NCBI RefSeq assembly: GCF_036227205.1
Contig: NZ_CP109442.1
Coordinates: 124,001-188,000, forward strand
DNA from: Amycolatopsis sp. NBC_01480
Lineage (GTDB): Bacteria; Actinomycetota; Actinomycetes; Mycobacteriales; Pseudonocardiaceae
Length of the DNA stretch: 64,000 nt
Direction of reading: 5' to 3'
In this document: piece by piece, positions 42,871 through 51,825 of the stretch
Layout of the letters: the number at the start of each line of letters is the position of its first letter
Position numbering within the stretch: position 1 is the first letter of the stretch
Translations under genes and position numbers: made by a program
Notes under the pieces: model-generated
Seen by the model: the letters and a program-made list of their open reading frames with translations, nothing else
Databases searched by the model: none
What the model was told of the DNA's origin: nothing

Positions 42871-43983
42871 TCACTCGCCCAGGACGAGGACGGGCTTGAT
42901 GACGTCGCCGCGGGCGGCGTCCTCGAACGCCCGGTTGATGTCGGCGAAGTCGTAGGCGCGCACCAGCCGGTCGAACGGGAACCGGCCCGAGCGGTACAGC
43001 TCGGCCAGCGCCGGGATGAAGGACTGCGGCCGGGAGTCGCCCTGGGCGATACCGCGCACCGTCCGGCCGCCGTTGAGCAGGCTGTTCATGTCGATCGGCG
43101 CCTTGGTCCCGGCGGGCGCCCCGCCGATCAGCGCGGCGACGCCCATCGAGCCGAGCACCTCGACCGCGAGGGCGAGCATGGCGGGCAGCGCGGTGATCTC
43201 CAGGACGTAGTCGAAGCCCCCGGCACGGATCTTGCGCAGGCGCTCGCCGGTGTTCTCCTTGCTGCCGTTGATCAGGTGGGTCGCGCCCAGTTCCTCGGCG
43301 AGCGCGAGCCGGGCGTCGTTCACGTCGACCGCGACGATCGTCGTGGCGCCGACGGCCTTCGCCGCCATCACCGCGGCCAGGCCGACCGCGCCGGTGCCGA
43401 ACACCGCGATCGATTCGCCCGCACCGACGTGCAGTGAATTGATCACCGCGCCGGCCCCGGTCTGCATCCCGCAGCCCAGCGGCCCGGCCAGGGTGAGCGG
43501 CAGATCGTCCGGGAGCCGCACGGTGTTGCGCTCGTTGGCGATCGCATACCGCGCGAATGAGGACTGGCCGAAGAAATGCCCGTGTACACCGCTTCCGGCA
43601 TACGCGTTGCTGCCGTCCAGGCGGGCGGCGCCGAACGAGAGCCCGAAGCCGTGCTCGCAGTTGGCCGGCGCGCCGGCCCGGCAGGAACGGCAATGGCCGC
43701 AGGACGGGAACGTCAGCCCGACGTGGTCGCCGGGCACGACGTCGCGCACCGCGGCACCGACCGACTCGACGATCCCGGCGCCCTCGTGCCCGAGGATCAC
43801 CGGCAGCGGGACCGGGTACTCCTGGTTCCGGCTGTGCGCATCGGTCTGGCAGACGCCCGTCGCGACGATGCGGACCACCACCTCGTCGGCCCGCGGTCCG
43901 GACACACCCACCGTGCGGATGCGGAACGGCCCGCCTTTTTCCTCGACGACAGCGGCTTCGAAAGTCAATTCCGGGGAAACCAC
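42871..43983 (-). CDS. Zinc-dependent alcohol dehydrogenase (class III-like)
   Basis: 370 residues from a GTG at 43983. Catalytic zinc ligands are in GVCQTDAHS and GHEGAGIV; structural zinc Cys in CGHCRSCRAGAPANCEHG. The NAD motif is AVFGTGAVGLAAVMAAK. It resembles aryl-alcohol or benzyl-alcohol dehydrogenases. First gene of the dehydrogenase operon (ADH, MBL fold, SnoaL-like, QOR). Confidence 0.9.
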   Translation of the reverse strand: MVSPELTFEAAVVEEKGGPFRIRTVGVSGPRADEVVVRIVATGVCQTDAHSRNQEYPVPLPVILGHEGAGIVESVGAAVRDVVPGDHVGLTFPSCGHCRSCRAGAPANCEHGFGLSFGAARLDGSNAYAGSGVHGHFFGQSSFARYAIANERNTVRLPDDLPLTLAGPLGCGMQTGAGAVINSLHVGAGESIAVFGTGAVGLAAVMAAKAVGATTIVAVDVNDARLALAEELGATHLINGSKENTGERLRKIRAGGFDYVLEITALPAMLALAVEVLGSMGVAALIGGAPAGTKAPIDMNSLLNGGRTVRGIAQGDSRPQSFIPALAELYRSGRFPFDRLVRAYDFADINRAFEDAARGDVIKPVLVLGE

Positions 43984-44093
43984 CGGCTCGTCACCTTCTT
44001 CCAGTCACCGGGATTACGACCGGATTCACCGGTCCAGACCTCGGCGACTGTACCCACGAGCCGGAAAAAGCGGTACACAGCAAAATAAACGCT

Positions 44094-44173
44094 GTCAATT
44101 ACTGCGATTGACGATGCCAATGACTCGCGCGGTGATACTCAAGTGCGCGCGTTCAAACGCTCACTCATTGGCA
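44094..44173. promoter_or_regulatory. Inverted repeats in the promoter region of the ADH operon
   Basis: GTCAAT (44094-44099) with ATTGAC (44107-44112), and TGCCAATGA (44115-44123) with TCATTGGCA (44165-44173), in a 214-bp A+T-richer intergenic region. Likely regulatory; the binding protein is unknown. Confidence 0.5.
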
Positions 44174-44197
44174 ATTTCGATAACTGCGATGAAAGAT

Positions 44198-44992
44198 TCA
44201 GTGCGCCGCGACGCGAGCGAGGATTCGCTCGGCACGCAACAAGACCGGCCGGTCGACCATCTGTCCATTGAGGACGACAACGGACCCGTCGCCGGTAGAG
44301 GCGGCCAGGACGTCACGCGCCCACTGCACGTCGGCGTCCGAGGGGGTGAAGGCGCGGTTCACGGGGTCGACCTGGCGCGGGTGGATACACAGCTTTCCAC
44401 TGAACCCCAGCGTGATCGCCGCCTCGATGTCCGCCGTCAGCGCACCTTCGTCGTCGAGGGTGGTGGTCACGCCGTCGATCGGGGCCGGTCGGCCCGCGGC
44501 CGCGGCGGCCAGGACGACGGCGGACCGCGCGTGGCGGAGTGCGTCCTGGGAGCGGTGGTCCACGCCCAGTTCCGCGGCGAGGTCCACGCTGCCGAAGGCG
44601 GCGCGGATCACTGCCGGCGCACCGCACAGGTCCACGCTCCGGGCAATGCCCAGCGCCGTTTCGAGCAACGGGATGATTGCCACGTCCGAGAGCTGCCCGA
44701 GCACGTCGGGATCCTCGGCCTTGGGCACCATCACCGCGGTCGCCAGCACACCGGCCACCGCAACGTCCTCGGTGAACCACGGCGTGTCCGCGGCGTTGAT
44801 CCGCACCACCGCCTCGTGGCCGGCCTCCAGCCAGGCCAGCACGTTTTCGCGGGCCTCGGCCTTGAGTTCGGCGCCGACGGCGTCTTCCAGATCCAGCACG
44901 ACGACGTCGGCACCGGCGGCTTCGGCCTTGGCGAATCGATCCGGGCGGTGGCCCGGGACGAACAGGAAAGACCGCGCCGCCGCTACATTCAC
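44198..44992 (-). CDS. CitE-like citramalyl-CoA or malyl-CoA lyase
   Basis: 264 residues from a GTG at 44992 that overlaps the hydratase stop (GTGA). HpcH/HpaI fold: RSFLFVPGHRPDRFAKA, VVLDLEDAV, VMVPKAEDPD, IIPLLETALG and FSGKLCIHPRQV. In the itaconate pathway the equivalent enzyme splits (S)-citramalyl-CoA into acetyl-CoA and pyruvate. Gene order with the hydratase and CoA-transferase supports that role. Confidence 0.87.
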   Translation of the reverse strand: MNVAAARSFLFVPGHRPDRFAKAEAAGADVVVLDLEDAVGAELKAEARENVLAWLEAGHEAVVRINAADTPWFTEDVAVAGVLATAVMVPKAEDPDVLGQLSDVAIIPLLETALGIARSVDLCGAPAVIRAAFGSVDLAAELGVDHRSQDALRHARSAVVLAAAAAGRPAPIDGVTTTLDDEGALTADIEAAITLGFSGKLCIHPRQVDPVNRAFTPSDADVQWARDVLAASTGDGSVVVLNGQMVDRPVLLRAERILARVAAH

Positions 44993-45798
44993 GTTGCCTC
45001 GCTCCTCAGCGTCCCGGTGGCGGTCTGGCGGCCGTAACGGTCCCGCACCGCCGTTGTGACCGACTCCGGCCCCACTTCGGCCGACACGATCATGCCCTGC
45101 TGATCGAACAACGGCGAGACGAGCCGGTATTCGAACACGAGATCACCCGTGCAGCCGCGGGCGCGGGCGGCCTCGGCCATCGCGAGCGCCTGCAGCGGGC
45201 CGTGTGTGAGCAAACCCGGATATCCCTCGACACCCCGCGCGTAATCACGGTCGAAGTGGATGCGGTGGGCGTTGTAGGTCAAGGCGGAGAACCGGAACAA
45301 CAGGGTCGGCGTGATCTCGATCGGCCATTCGCCGTCCGCCGGGGGAGTTTCCGCGCCGTCCGCCGGAGCGGTCACCGAGCCGGTCGCGGGGCGGTACACA
45401 ATGTCCTGCTCCTCGTCGACGACGATGCGCCCGGACTGCAGGATCTGGTGCCCCACCGTGACGAAGGTCAGCGGTCCCGACCGGCCTTGTTTGTCCTGAG
45501 TGGACAGCACCGCCGAACGCCGGGTGGCGGGTTCGCCGCACCGCAGCGAGCCCCGGGCGCGCACGCGGCCGCCCGCCCACATCCGCCGACGGCCCGGCGC
45601 GGGCGGCTCCAGCACGGCGTTGCGCACCGGATGGCCGTCCGGGCCGAGGTCGGCCTGCGCGGGCCGGTCGAGCAGGTAGAACCAGTGCCACAGCAAGGGA
45701 AGGCCCTCGCCGGCGTCGAAATCAGGGACGGGTACGTCCAGCAGCGCGCCCAGCGCGCGGGCGGGCTCGGGCTGGATCAATTCGGTGTGCTCGATCAT
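44989..45798 (-). CDS. HTD2/MaoC-family hydratase (itaconyl-CoA or mesaconyl-C4-CoA hydratase-like)
   Basis: 269 residues with a hot-dog double fold. RRRMWAGGRVRARG and LFRFSALTYNAHRIHFDRDYA, with its catalytic Asn/His, are signatures of the HTD2-type hydratases that act on itaconyl- or mesaconyl-C4-CoA. ATGA overlap with the upstream CoA-transferase and GTGA overlap with the downstream lyase show tight coupling. Confidence 0.85.
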   Translation of the reverse strand: MIEHTELIQPEPARALGALLDVPVPDFDAGEGLPLLWHWFYLLDRPAQADLGPDGHPVRNAVLEPPAPGRRRMWAGGRVRARGSLRCGEPATRRSAVLSTQDKQGRSGPLTFVTVGHQILQSGRIVVDEEQDIVYRPATGSVTAPADGAETPPADGEWPIEITPTLLFRFSALTYNAHRIHFDRDYARGVEGYPGLLTHGPLQALAMAEAARARGCTGDLVFEYRLVSPLFDQQGMIVSAEVGPESVTTAVRDRYGRQTATGTLRSEAT

Positions 45799-46913
45799 CG
45801 CTGGAACTCCGCCCGGATCGCCTCGGTGTGCTCGCCCAGCGCCGGGACCGCGCCCATCACCGGCTCCCAGCCGACGACCGGCGGGAGCAGGGCGTCAACG
45901 GTGCCGCCGGGGATGTCGACGCGGCGCCACCGCTGCCTCGCCGCGAGCTGGGGGTGCCGGGTGAACTCGGCGGGGGTGCGCAGCCGGGCGTTGGCGATGC
46001 CGGCCCGGTCCAGGAGGTCGACCACTTGCACGGCGTCGAGCGTCTTGAACACCGCCTCGATGATCGACGTGAGCTCGTCGACGTGCGCGACGCGCTCGTC
46101 ATTGCTGCGAAACCGCTCGGCCAATTCCGGCTGGCCCAGGATGTCCCGGCACAGCACCGTCCACTCACGATCGTTCTGGACGCCGAAGAACACCGAGCCG
46201 TCCCGGGTCCGATGAGGACCGTAGGGGGCGATCGACGGATGCCGCGCGCCGGTCCGCCGCGGTTCTTCGCCGCCGTCACGGGAGAAGTAGGCCGGCTGGC
46301 TCATCCACTCCCCCAAGGCGTCGAGCATCGCCACCTGCAGGCTCGCCCCCTGCCCGGTGCGTTCGCGGTCGTACAACGCGGTGAGAATCCCGCTGTAGGC
46401 ATACATTCCCGTGGCGATGTCCGCGATGGAGATGCCCGCCTTCGCCGGGGCGTCCGGCGTGCCGGTGGACGAAACCAGGCCGGTCTCGCATTGCACAAGC
46501 AGGTCGTACGCCTTCTTCGAGCGGTACGGCCCGGTCGAGCCGTAACCCGAGATCGAGCAATGCACCAGCTCGGGCCGCGCCGCCCGCAGCGTCTCGGCGT
46601 CCAAGCCCAGCCGTTCGACGGCGCCGGGCACGAGGTTCTGAACGACCACGTCCGCGCGGTCCAGCAACGCGTCGAGCAACCCGCGGTCGCGCTTGATGTC
46701 CAGCTCGACGCTTTCCTTGCCCCGGTTGAGCCACACGAAGTAGCTCGACTGGCCGTGCACGGTCCGGTCGTAGCCCCGCGCGAAATCACCGGCGCCCGGA
46801 CGTTCGACCTTGATCACCCGGGCGCCGAGGTCCGCCAGCTGCCGGGTCGCGAACGGCGCGGCGACGGCCTGTTCGAGCGCGACGACCGTGATGCCGTCAA
46901 GCGGGTGGTGCAT
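45795..46913 (-). CDS. Class III CoA-transferase (CaiB/BaiF type)
   Basis: 372 residues from the ATG at 46913. The opening GITVVALEQAVAAPFATRQLADLGARVIKVE and the family aspartate region ISGYGSTGPYRSKKAYDLLVQ fit formyl-CoA/succinyl-CoA-type transferases. It would load CoA onto a dicarboxylate, itaconate being the best candidate from context. It overlaps the acyl-CoA dehydrogenase stop (TGATG). Confidence 0.88.
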   Translation of the reverse strand: MHHPLDGITVVALEQAVAAPFATRQLADLGARVIKVERPGAGDFARGYDRTVHGQSSYFVWLNRGKESVELDIKRDRGLLDALLDRADVVVQNLVPGAVERLGLDAETLRAARPELVHCSISGYGSTGPYRSKKAYDLLVQCETGLVSSTGTPDAPAKAGISIADIATGMYAYSGILTALYDRERTGQGASLQVAMLDALGEWMSQPAYFSRDGGEEPRRTGARHPSIAPYGPHRTRDGSVFFGVQNDREWTVLCRDILGQPELAERFRSNDERVAHVDELTSIIEAVFKTLDAVQVVDLLDRAGIANARLRTPAEFTRHPQLAARQRWRRVDIPGGTVDALLPPVVGWEPVMGAVPALGEHTEAIRAEFQR

Positions 46914-48073
46914 CACCGGGCTCGCAGGCTGTGCCGCTTGACCAGCTGCCGCGCGATCACCGTGCGCTGGATCTCGTTGGTGCCCTCGCCCACGATCATC
47001 AGCGGCGCGTCCCGGAAATACCGCTCGATGTCGAACTCGGTCGAATAGCCGTAACCGCCGTGGATGCGCATGGCGTTCAACGCGACCTCCATCGCGGTCT
47101 CGGACGCGAACAGTTTCGCCATCCCCGCCTCCATGTCCGCACGCTCGCCCGAGTCGTAGCGGCGGGCGGCGTAGTGCACGAGCTGCCGGGCGGCCTCGAG
47201 TTTCGTGGCCATGTCGGCGAGGTAGTTGCCGATCGACTGGTGCAACCAGATGGGCTTGCCGAAGGTCTCGCGTTCCTGCGCGTACCGCAGCGAATCCTCG
47301 AGCGCGGCCCGGCCGACGCCGAGGGCCCGGCAGGCCACCTGGATCCGGCCGATCTCCAGTCCGCGCATCATCTGCGCGAAGCCCTCGCCCTCCTCGCCGC
47401 CCAGCAGCGCGGACGCCGGCACCCGGAAGTCGTCGAACGCCAGCTCGCAGCTTTCGACGCCCTTGTAACCGAGTTTGGGCAAGTCGCGGGACACGTGGAA
47501 GCCGGGGCCCGGCTCGACGAGCAGGATGCTGATGCCCCGATGGACCGGCTGGGCGGCGGGATCTGTCTTGCACAGCAAGGCGATCAGCCCCGAACGGCGG
47601 GCGTTGGTGATCCACGTCTTCGACCCGTTCACCACGTACTCGCCGCCTTCGCGCCGGGCGGTGGTCCGCAGTGCCTGCAGGTCCGAACCGCCGCCGGGCT
47701 CGGTCAACGCCATCGTCGCGCGGAGTTCGCCGGTCGCCATCCGCGGCAGGTAGGCGTCCTGCTGCTCCCGCGTGCCGAAGGCCACCAGCAGCTTGGCCAC
47801 GACCGTGTGGCCGCCCATCGCGCCGGCCAGGCTCATCCAGCCGCGCGCGAGCTCCTCGGTGACCGCCGCGTAACACTGCGCCGAAACCTGGGCCTGGCCC
47901 CACGGCTCCGGGATCGCCAGGCCGAACACGCCCATCGCCTTCATCCGGTCGATCAGCTGCTCCGGGTAGGTGTTCGCGTGGTCCAGGTCCTGCGCGACCG
48001 GCCGGACCTCCTTGTCCACGAACTCGCCCACCAGCGCGACGATCTCGGTTTCCTCCTGGGTCAATCCGTCCAT
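46913..48073 (-). CDS. Acyl-CoA dehydrogenase
   Basis: 386 residues from the ATG at 48073 (GGGAG upstream). FAD-binding MALTEPGGGSDLQ and WITNARRSG, and the catalytic Glu in VGEGTNEIQR, are intact. First gene of the four-gene operon. Itaconate clusters of pseudomonads and the Mycobacterium leucine/itaconate locus also contain an acyl-CoA dehydrogenase next to these partners. Confidence 0.92.
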   Translation of the reverse strand: MDGLTQEETEIVALVGEFVDKEVRPVAQDLDHANTYPEQLIDRMKAMGVFGLAIPEPWGQAQVSAQCYAAVTEELARGWMSLAGAMGGHTVVAKLLVAFGTREQQDAYLPRMATGELRATMALTEPGGGSDLQALRTTARREGGEYVVNGSKTWITNARRSGLIALLCKTDPAAQPVHRGISILLVEPGPGFHVSRDLPKLGYKGVESCELAFDDFRVPASALLGGEEGEGFAQMMRGLEIGRIQVACRALGVGRAALEDSLRYAQERETFGKPIWLHQSIGNYLADMATKLEAARQLVHYAARRYDSGERADMEAGMAKLFASETAMEVALNAMRIHGGYGYSTEFDIERYFRDAPLMIVGEGTNEIQRTVIARQLVKRHSLRAR

Positions 48074-48168
48074 CACGACGCTCCCTTCCCGATCTATCAT
48101 GAAGTGGAATGACCCTTCGAGGGAAATAGCAATCTGTGATGCCCCCATGCTCGGGCGGGATGGGACCG
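48074..48168. promoter_or_regulatory. Divergent promoter region, LysR gene versus acyl-CoA operon
   Basis: 95 bp with a partly A+T-rich centre and a small palindrome CCCTTCGAGGG (48113-48123). LysR proteins usually bind T-N11-A boxes in such regions. I cannot assign the exact box. Confidence 0.45.
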
Positions 48169-49104
48169 ATGGACCTCAAGCAGCTCAAGGCGCTGGTGAC
48201 CGTGGTCGAGACCGGCAGCGTGACCCGGGCTGCCGAGCTGCTGCACCTGGTCCAGCCGGCGGTGACCCGGCAGATCCGGGCGCTCGAGCACGAACTCGGG
48301 GTGCCGCTGTTCGACCGGACGCACCAGGGCATGCGGCCGACGAAGGCCGGCGCGTCACTGGCCGACCGGGCCCGGCGGGCGCTGACCGAGCTCGACCGGG
48401 CCCGCGCCGAGCTGACGCCGGCCACCGGGGCGGTCACCGGGATCGTCACCGTCGGACTGCTCGAAAGCGCGGCGGAACTGCTGGCCGAACCGTTGGCCCG
48501 CGCGGTGCTGCGCGACCACTCCGGCATCGAGCTGCGCGTTCAAACGGCGTACTCCGGCCACCTGCAACAGTGGCTCGACGACGGCGATCTCGACCTGAGC
48601 CTGCTGTACAACCTGACCGGCTCGCCGTCGCTGAACGCGACGCCGCTCGTCCGCGAGCAACTGTGGGCGGTCGCCCCGGCCGACTGCGGCCTCGATCCGC
48701 AGGAGCCGGTGCGGTTCGCCGAGGTCGCCGCGCACCCGATCATCATGCCGTCGCCGGGCCACGGACTGCACGCGCTGATCACCGGCGCCGCCCGGCGCGC
48801 AGGCGCCGAACTCGACACGGCGATCCAGACCAACTCGATGAGCCTGCAGAAACAGCTCGTCCGCAGCGGCCAGGGCTGGACCATCCTGCCCGCCGTCGGC
48901 ATCGCGGGGGACCTCGACGGCAGCACCCTCAGCGCGGCGCCGTTGTGCGCGCCGGAAGTCCGCCGTTCGATCGTGCTGGGCACCCCTCGGACGGGTCGGG
49001 TGCCACCCGCGGTCGAAGTCGTCGCCCGCGCGCTGGTCGACCAGATCCGCGCGGCCGTCCACGGTGGACGGTGGCCCTCCGCGGTGCTGCAAGACGAACA
49101 GTGA
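48169..49104 (+). CDS. LysR-family transcriptional regulator
   Basis: 311 residues from the ATG at 48169 (48160 also possible). HTH GSVTRAAELLHLVQPAVTRQIRALEHELGVPLFDR, then the effector domain. Divergent from the acyl-CoA dehydrogenase/CoA-transferase/hydratase/lyase operon, the same arrangement as the LysR regulators of bacterial itaconate operons. It is the likely activator of that operon. Confidence 0.9.
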   Translation: MDLKQLKALVTVVETGSVTRAAELLHLVQPAVTRQIRALEHELGVPLFDRTHQGMRPTKAGASLADRARRALTELDRARAELTPATGAVTGIVTVGLLESAAELLAEPLARAVLRDHSGIELRVQTAYSGHLQQWLDDGDLDLSLLYNLTGSPSLNATPLVREQLWAVAPADCGLDPQEPVRFAEVAAHPIIMPSPGHGLHALITGAARRAGAELDTAIQTNSMSLQKQLVRSGQGWTILPAVGIAGDLDGSTLSAAPLCAPEVRRSIVLGTPRTGRVPPAVEVVARALVDQIRAAVHGGRWPSAVLQDEQ

Positions 49105-49131
49105 CGCCGGGCTCTGCCCTAGGGTCGAGGC

Positions 49132-50232
49132 ATGCGTGTTCTTTTCACCGGAATACCCGTGTACGGGCACCTGCTGCCGATGCTGCCGCTCGCGGTGGCG
49201 GCGCGGGCTGCCGGGGACGAAGTTGCTGTCACCACGGCGGATTCGATGGCCGGCGCCGTCGGGGATCTGGATTTCTTCGCGGCCGGCGCGACGAGTGCGG
49301 AGTTGCGCGCCGAGCACGAGCGGCGGTCCGGTGAGCCGAGCCGGAGTTCGCTGTCCGACGTCGCCTGGCTGGTCGGGTTGCTCGGCGGCACGCGCGTCGA
49401 CCTGTCTTACGACGCGGTGCTCGCCGTGGCGAAGGAGTTCCGGCCGGACCTCGTCGTCGCGGATTTTGTCGACGTAGTGGCCCCGCTGGTCGCCGCGGCG
49501 GTGGGTGTGCCGTGGGCCAGACACAACGTCACGACTTCGATGCCGCCGGAATTCACCCGGGCCTGGCTCGACGAATTGGCCGCCCGGGCCGAGGCCATGG
49601 GGCTGACGCTGGCTCCCCGGGTGGCGTGCCTGGAACCGTTGCCGCCGGTGCTGCGCACGGGCGACGAGGTGGCGGCCGAGGACGAGATCGCGGTGCGCCC
49701 GCAGCCCTATCGGCCACCGGGTGCCGAGCCGCGCGCCCCGCTGGGTGACGGCCGGACCCGGGTGTTGCTGACTCTCGGCACAGAGGCGGACCCGGCCGTG
49801 CACCTGCGGCGCCTGCTGACCGGACTGTCCGAAGTGGACGCCGAAATCCTGGTCACCACCGACGCCGTACCGGCCGCCGCGCACGTTCGTTTCGTCGGCT
49901 TCACCCCGCTGGCCGACCTGCTCGAGGACGTCGACGCGGTCATCACCGCGGGCGGTGCCGGCACCGTCGCCGGGACGCTGAGCCGCGGCCTGCCGATGGT
50001 CATCGTGCCCATGGTCTACGACCAATCCCTCGTCGCCGACCGCACCGCCGTGACCGGCGCCGCGCTCGTCGTACCGCCGGAGGACGCGGAAAGGGTCCTC
50101 GGCAAGGCCCTCACCACCGTGCTCGACGACCCGGGCTATCGGGCCGCCGCACGTGCGGTCGCGGCGCGGATCGGTGAGCTGCCTTCGCCGGGCGCCGCGT
50201 GGACGGAGCTTCGGCGCCGGGTGGCCGACTGA
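49132..50232 (+). CDS. Glycosyltransferase family 1 (macrolide-type)
   Basis: 366 residues of GT-B fold: MRVLFTGIPVYGHLLPMLPLA at the N-terminus and the sugar-nucleotide motif VITAGGAGTVAGTLSRGLPMVIVP..YDQ. The usual HGG of this motif reads AGG here, so the phosphate-contact His is absent. Such enzymes attach sugars to natural products. No aglycone pathway is adjacent. Confidence 0.82.
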   Translation: MRVLFTGIPVYGHLLPMLPLAVAARAAGDEVAVTTADSMAGAVGDLDFFAAGATSAELRAEHERRSGEPSRSSLSDVAWLVGLLGGTRVDLSYDAVLAVAKEFRPDLVVADFVDVVAPLVAAAVGVPWARHNVTTSMPPEFTRAWLDELAARAEAMGLTLAPRVACLEPLPPVLRTGDEVAAEDEIAVRPQPYRPPGAEPRAPLGDGRTRVLLTLGTEADPAVHLRRLLTGLSEVDAEILVTTDAVPAAAHVRFVGFTPLADLLEDVDAVITAGGAGTVAGTLSRGLPMVIVPMVYDQSLVADRTAVTGAALVVPPEDAERVLGKALTTVLDDPGYRAAARAVAARIGELPSPGAAWTELRRRVAD

Positions 50233-50864
50233 GCCGGATCCGGGCTGTGCCTCGGCGCCACGACCTGCTCCCCTCACCGGCCGAGCCGACGGTCTTCCGC
50301 TTCGATCGCCGAGCCAGTCACCGAACCGAAGGTGATCCACCCCGAGCAGCCCAGCCGAACACCGCCCACCCGGCAGCCAAGCCGGAGGCGACCCACCCCC
50401 AGCAGCCTGCCGAACGCCACCCACCGGGGCAGCCAAGCCGGAAGCGACCCACCCCCAGCAGCCAGCCGAACGCCACCCACCGGGGCAGCCAAGCCGGAAG
50501 CGACCCACCCCCAGCAGCCAGCCGAACGCCACCCACCGGGGCAGCCAAGCCGGAGGCCCCCACCGCGAGGTCAAGGCAGCGGTCAAGCCAGCGATCCCCG
50601 CCCCGCTGACCGAGCCGAAGACCGCCACCCCACTGGCCAAACCAGTGGCAGAGCCCAAGGTCGTCCGCTCGATGACCGTGGCCGAGTCGACAGCCGTCGA
50701 CCTCGCTGACCGAGCCGGTGACGGAGTCTGAGATCGCCGCCGTCCGCCGAGCCAGTGGCCAAGCCGCAGGTCACCCACCTCAAGGTCGTGTCTGTGGCAG
50801 AGCCGGAGAGCGTCAACCTCGCTGGCCGAACCGAAGGCCGTGGCCGTCGCGTTGAGGTGGCCGC
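50233..50864. other. 632-bp gene-free, repeat-rich convergent region
   Basis: Lies between the 3' ends of the glycosyltransferase and the SCO6745-like gene. It contains a 56-bp minisatellite and, on both sides of it, diverged copies of a segment reading xEPVxEPKV...VAE in one plus-strand frame (near 50308, 50630 and 50740), with stop codons and frame changes. Frames remain open by composition only. It could be a decayed repeat protein gene or simple repeat expansion. Confidence 0.6.
50356..50575. repeat. 56-bp tandem repeat (about 3.9 copies)
   Basis: Units begin CGAACGCCACCCACCGGGGC at 50411, 50467 and 50523, with a diverged 55-bp unit at 50356. The 50411 and 50467 units are identical over 56 bp. 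Because 56 is not a multiple of three, the reading frame rotates from unit to unit, which argues against coding. Confidence 0.85.
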
Positions 50865-51689
50865 TCAGTCGCCGGCGGCGTCCACCGCCGCGCAGATCGG
50901 TTCGAGGCCAGCGATCAGCTCGTCGAGTTCGGCCACGCTGAGGACGTCGTACGCCGGTGCCGCCAGTTCGTCGGTCAGGGTCTCGATTCGTTCCCTGGTC
51001 GCGCGGCCGGTGTCGGTGAAGCCGCCGGCGGCGTTGACCAGGCCGCGGTCGCGCAGACCGTCGATGACGGCGGCCAGCTGGGGCTTGGGCAGGTGGTGGA
51101 TCCGGCCGAACTCCTCGGGCCGCATTCCGTGGGCGAGCGCGCACAGGACGTGGGCCTCGGTGCCGCCGATGCCGTGGGCGGCCAGGGCGATGTTGTGGCC
51201 GTCCCCGCGGTGCTCGCGCAGCAGCGTCGCCGCGTGCCAGAGGCGGGCGACCGGCTCCTCGGGAACGGCGAGCGCCCGGAGGCCGGCGTACAGGGCCCGG
51301 CCCTCGATCGGTGCGCTGACCGCGGCGCGAGTGGCGAGGTCGGCGGCCCGCGCCAGGCCGGACGAGTCGGCGAGGTCCCCGATCATCTGACGCAGGGCGG
51401 CGGCGCTCCCCCGTTCACGCACGGCGATCGCCTCCTCCGGGGTGGTCTTGCCCCAGACCCACGGGATGTGGCGCGCGACCTCACCGTCGGCGAAGTTGTA
51501 GAAGACCGCGTGCACCACCTCGGCCGGGGCCAGCCCCAGCGGCGCCGCGCGGCCCGCGAAGTACCCGTCCCAGTAGTTGCGCATGCCGAGGGCCAGGAAT
51601 CCCTCGTTCGGGATGCCGGAGAAGGTGACGGTGCCGATCGACTCGGTGAACTCGGACATCCGGTGGGTCTTCGCCTGGGGGTGCGACAT
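50865..51689 (-). CDS. SCO6745-family protein
   Basis: 274 residues from the ATG at 51689 (AGGAGG upstream). Largely helical, with a winged-helix-like C-terminal part (FGRIHHLPKPQLAAVIDGLRDRGLVN). I recognise the family by the pattern LGMRNYWDGYFAGRAAPLG and the conserved WVWGKTTPEEA, seen in actinobacterial hypothetical proteins. Function unknown. Confidence 0.75.
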   Translation of the reverse strand: MSHPQAKTHRMSEFTESIGTVTFSGIPNEGFLALGMRNYWDGYFAGRAAPLGLAPAEVVHAVFYNFADGEVARHIPWVWGKTTPEEAIAVRERGSAAALRQMIGDLADSSGLARAADLATRAAVSAPIEGRALYAGLRALAVPEEPVARLWHAATLLREHRGDGHNIALAAHGIGGTEAHVLCALAHGMRPEEFGRIHHLPKPQLAAVIDGLRDRGLVNAAGGFTDTGRATRERIETLTDELAAPAYDVLSVAELDELIAGLEPICAAVDAAGD

Positions 51690-51825
51690 CGGTCGGCCTC
51701 CTGTGGTCGTGGCCGCGCCCTCGTGGGCGGCCCCTCACCCTGGCTACGAACGACGCGGCCCGGATCCGACAACTCCATCAGAAAATCTCCCGGAGGGGTG
51801 GACCGCGCCTTTCCTGCGCCCGCCG

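Noticed and set aside
50356..50575. CRISPR-like array
   Set aside because: Units are contiguous with no spacers, and no cas genes are present.
48355..51144. 929-residue minus-strand open frame spanning LysR, glycosyltransferase and the minisatellite
   Set aside because: Arg/Gly/Ala-rich translation without domains; contradicts two clear plus-strand genes.
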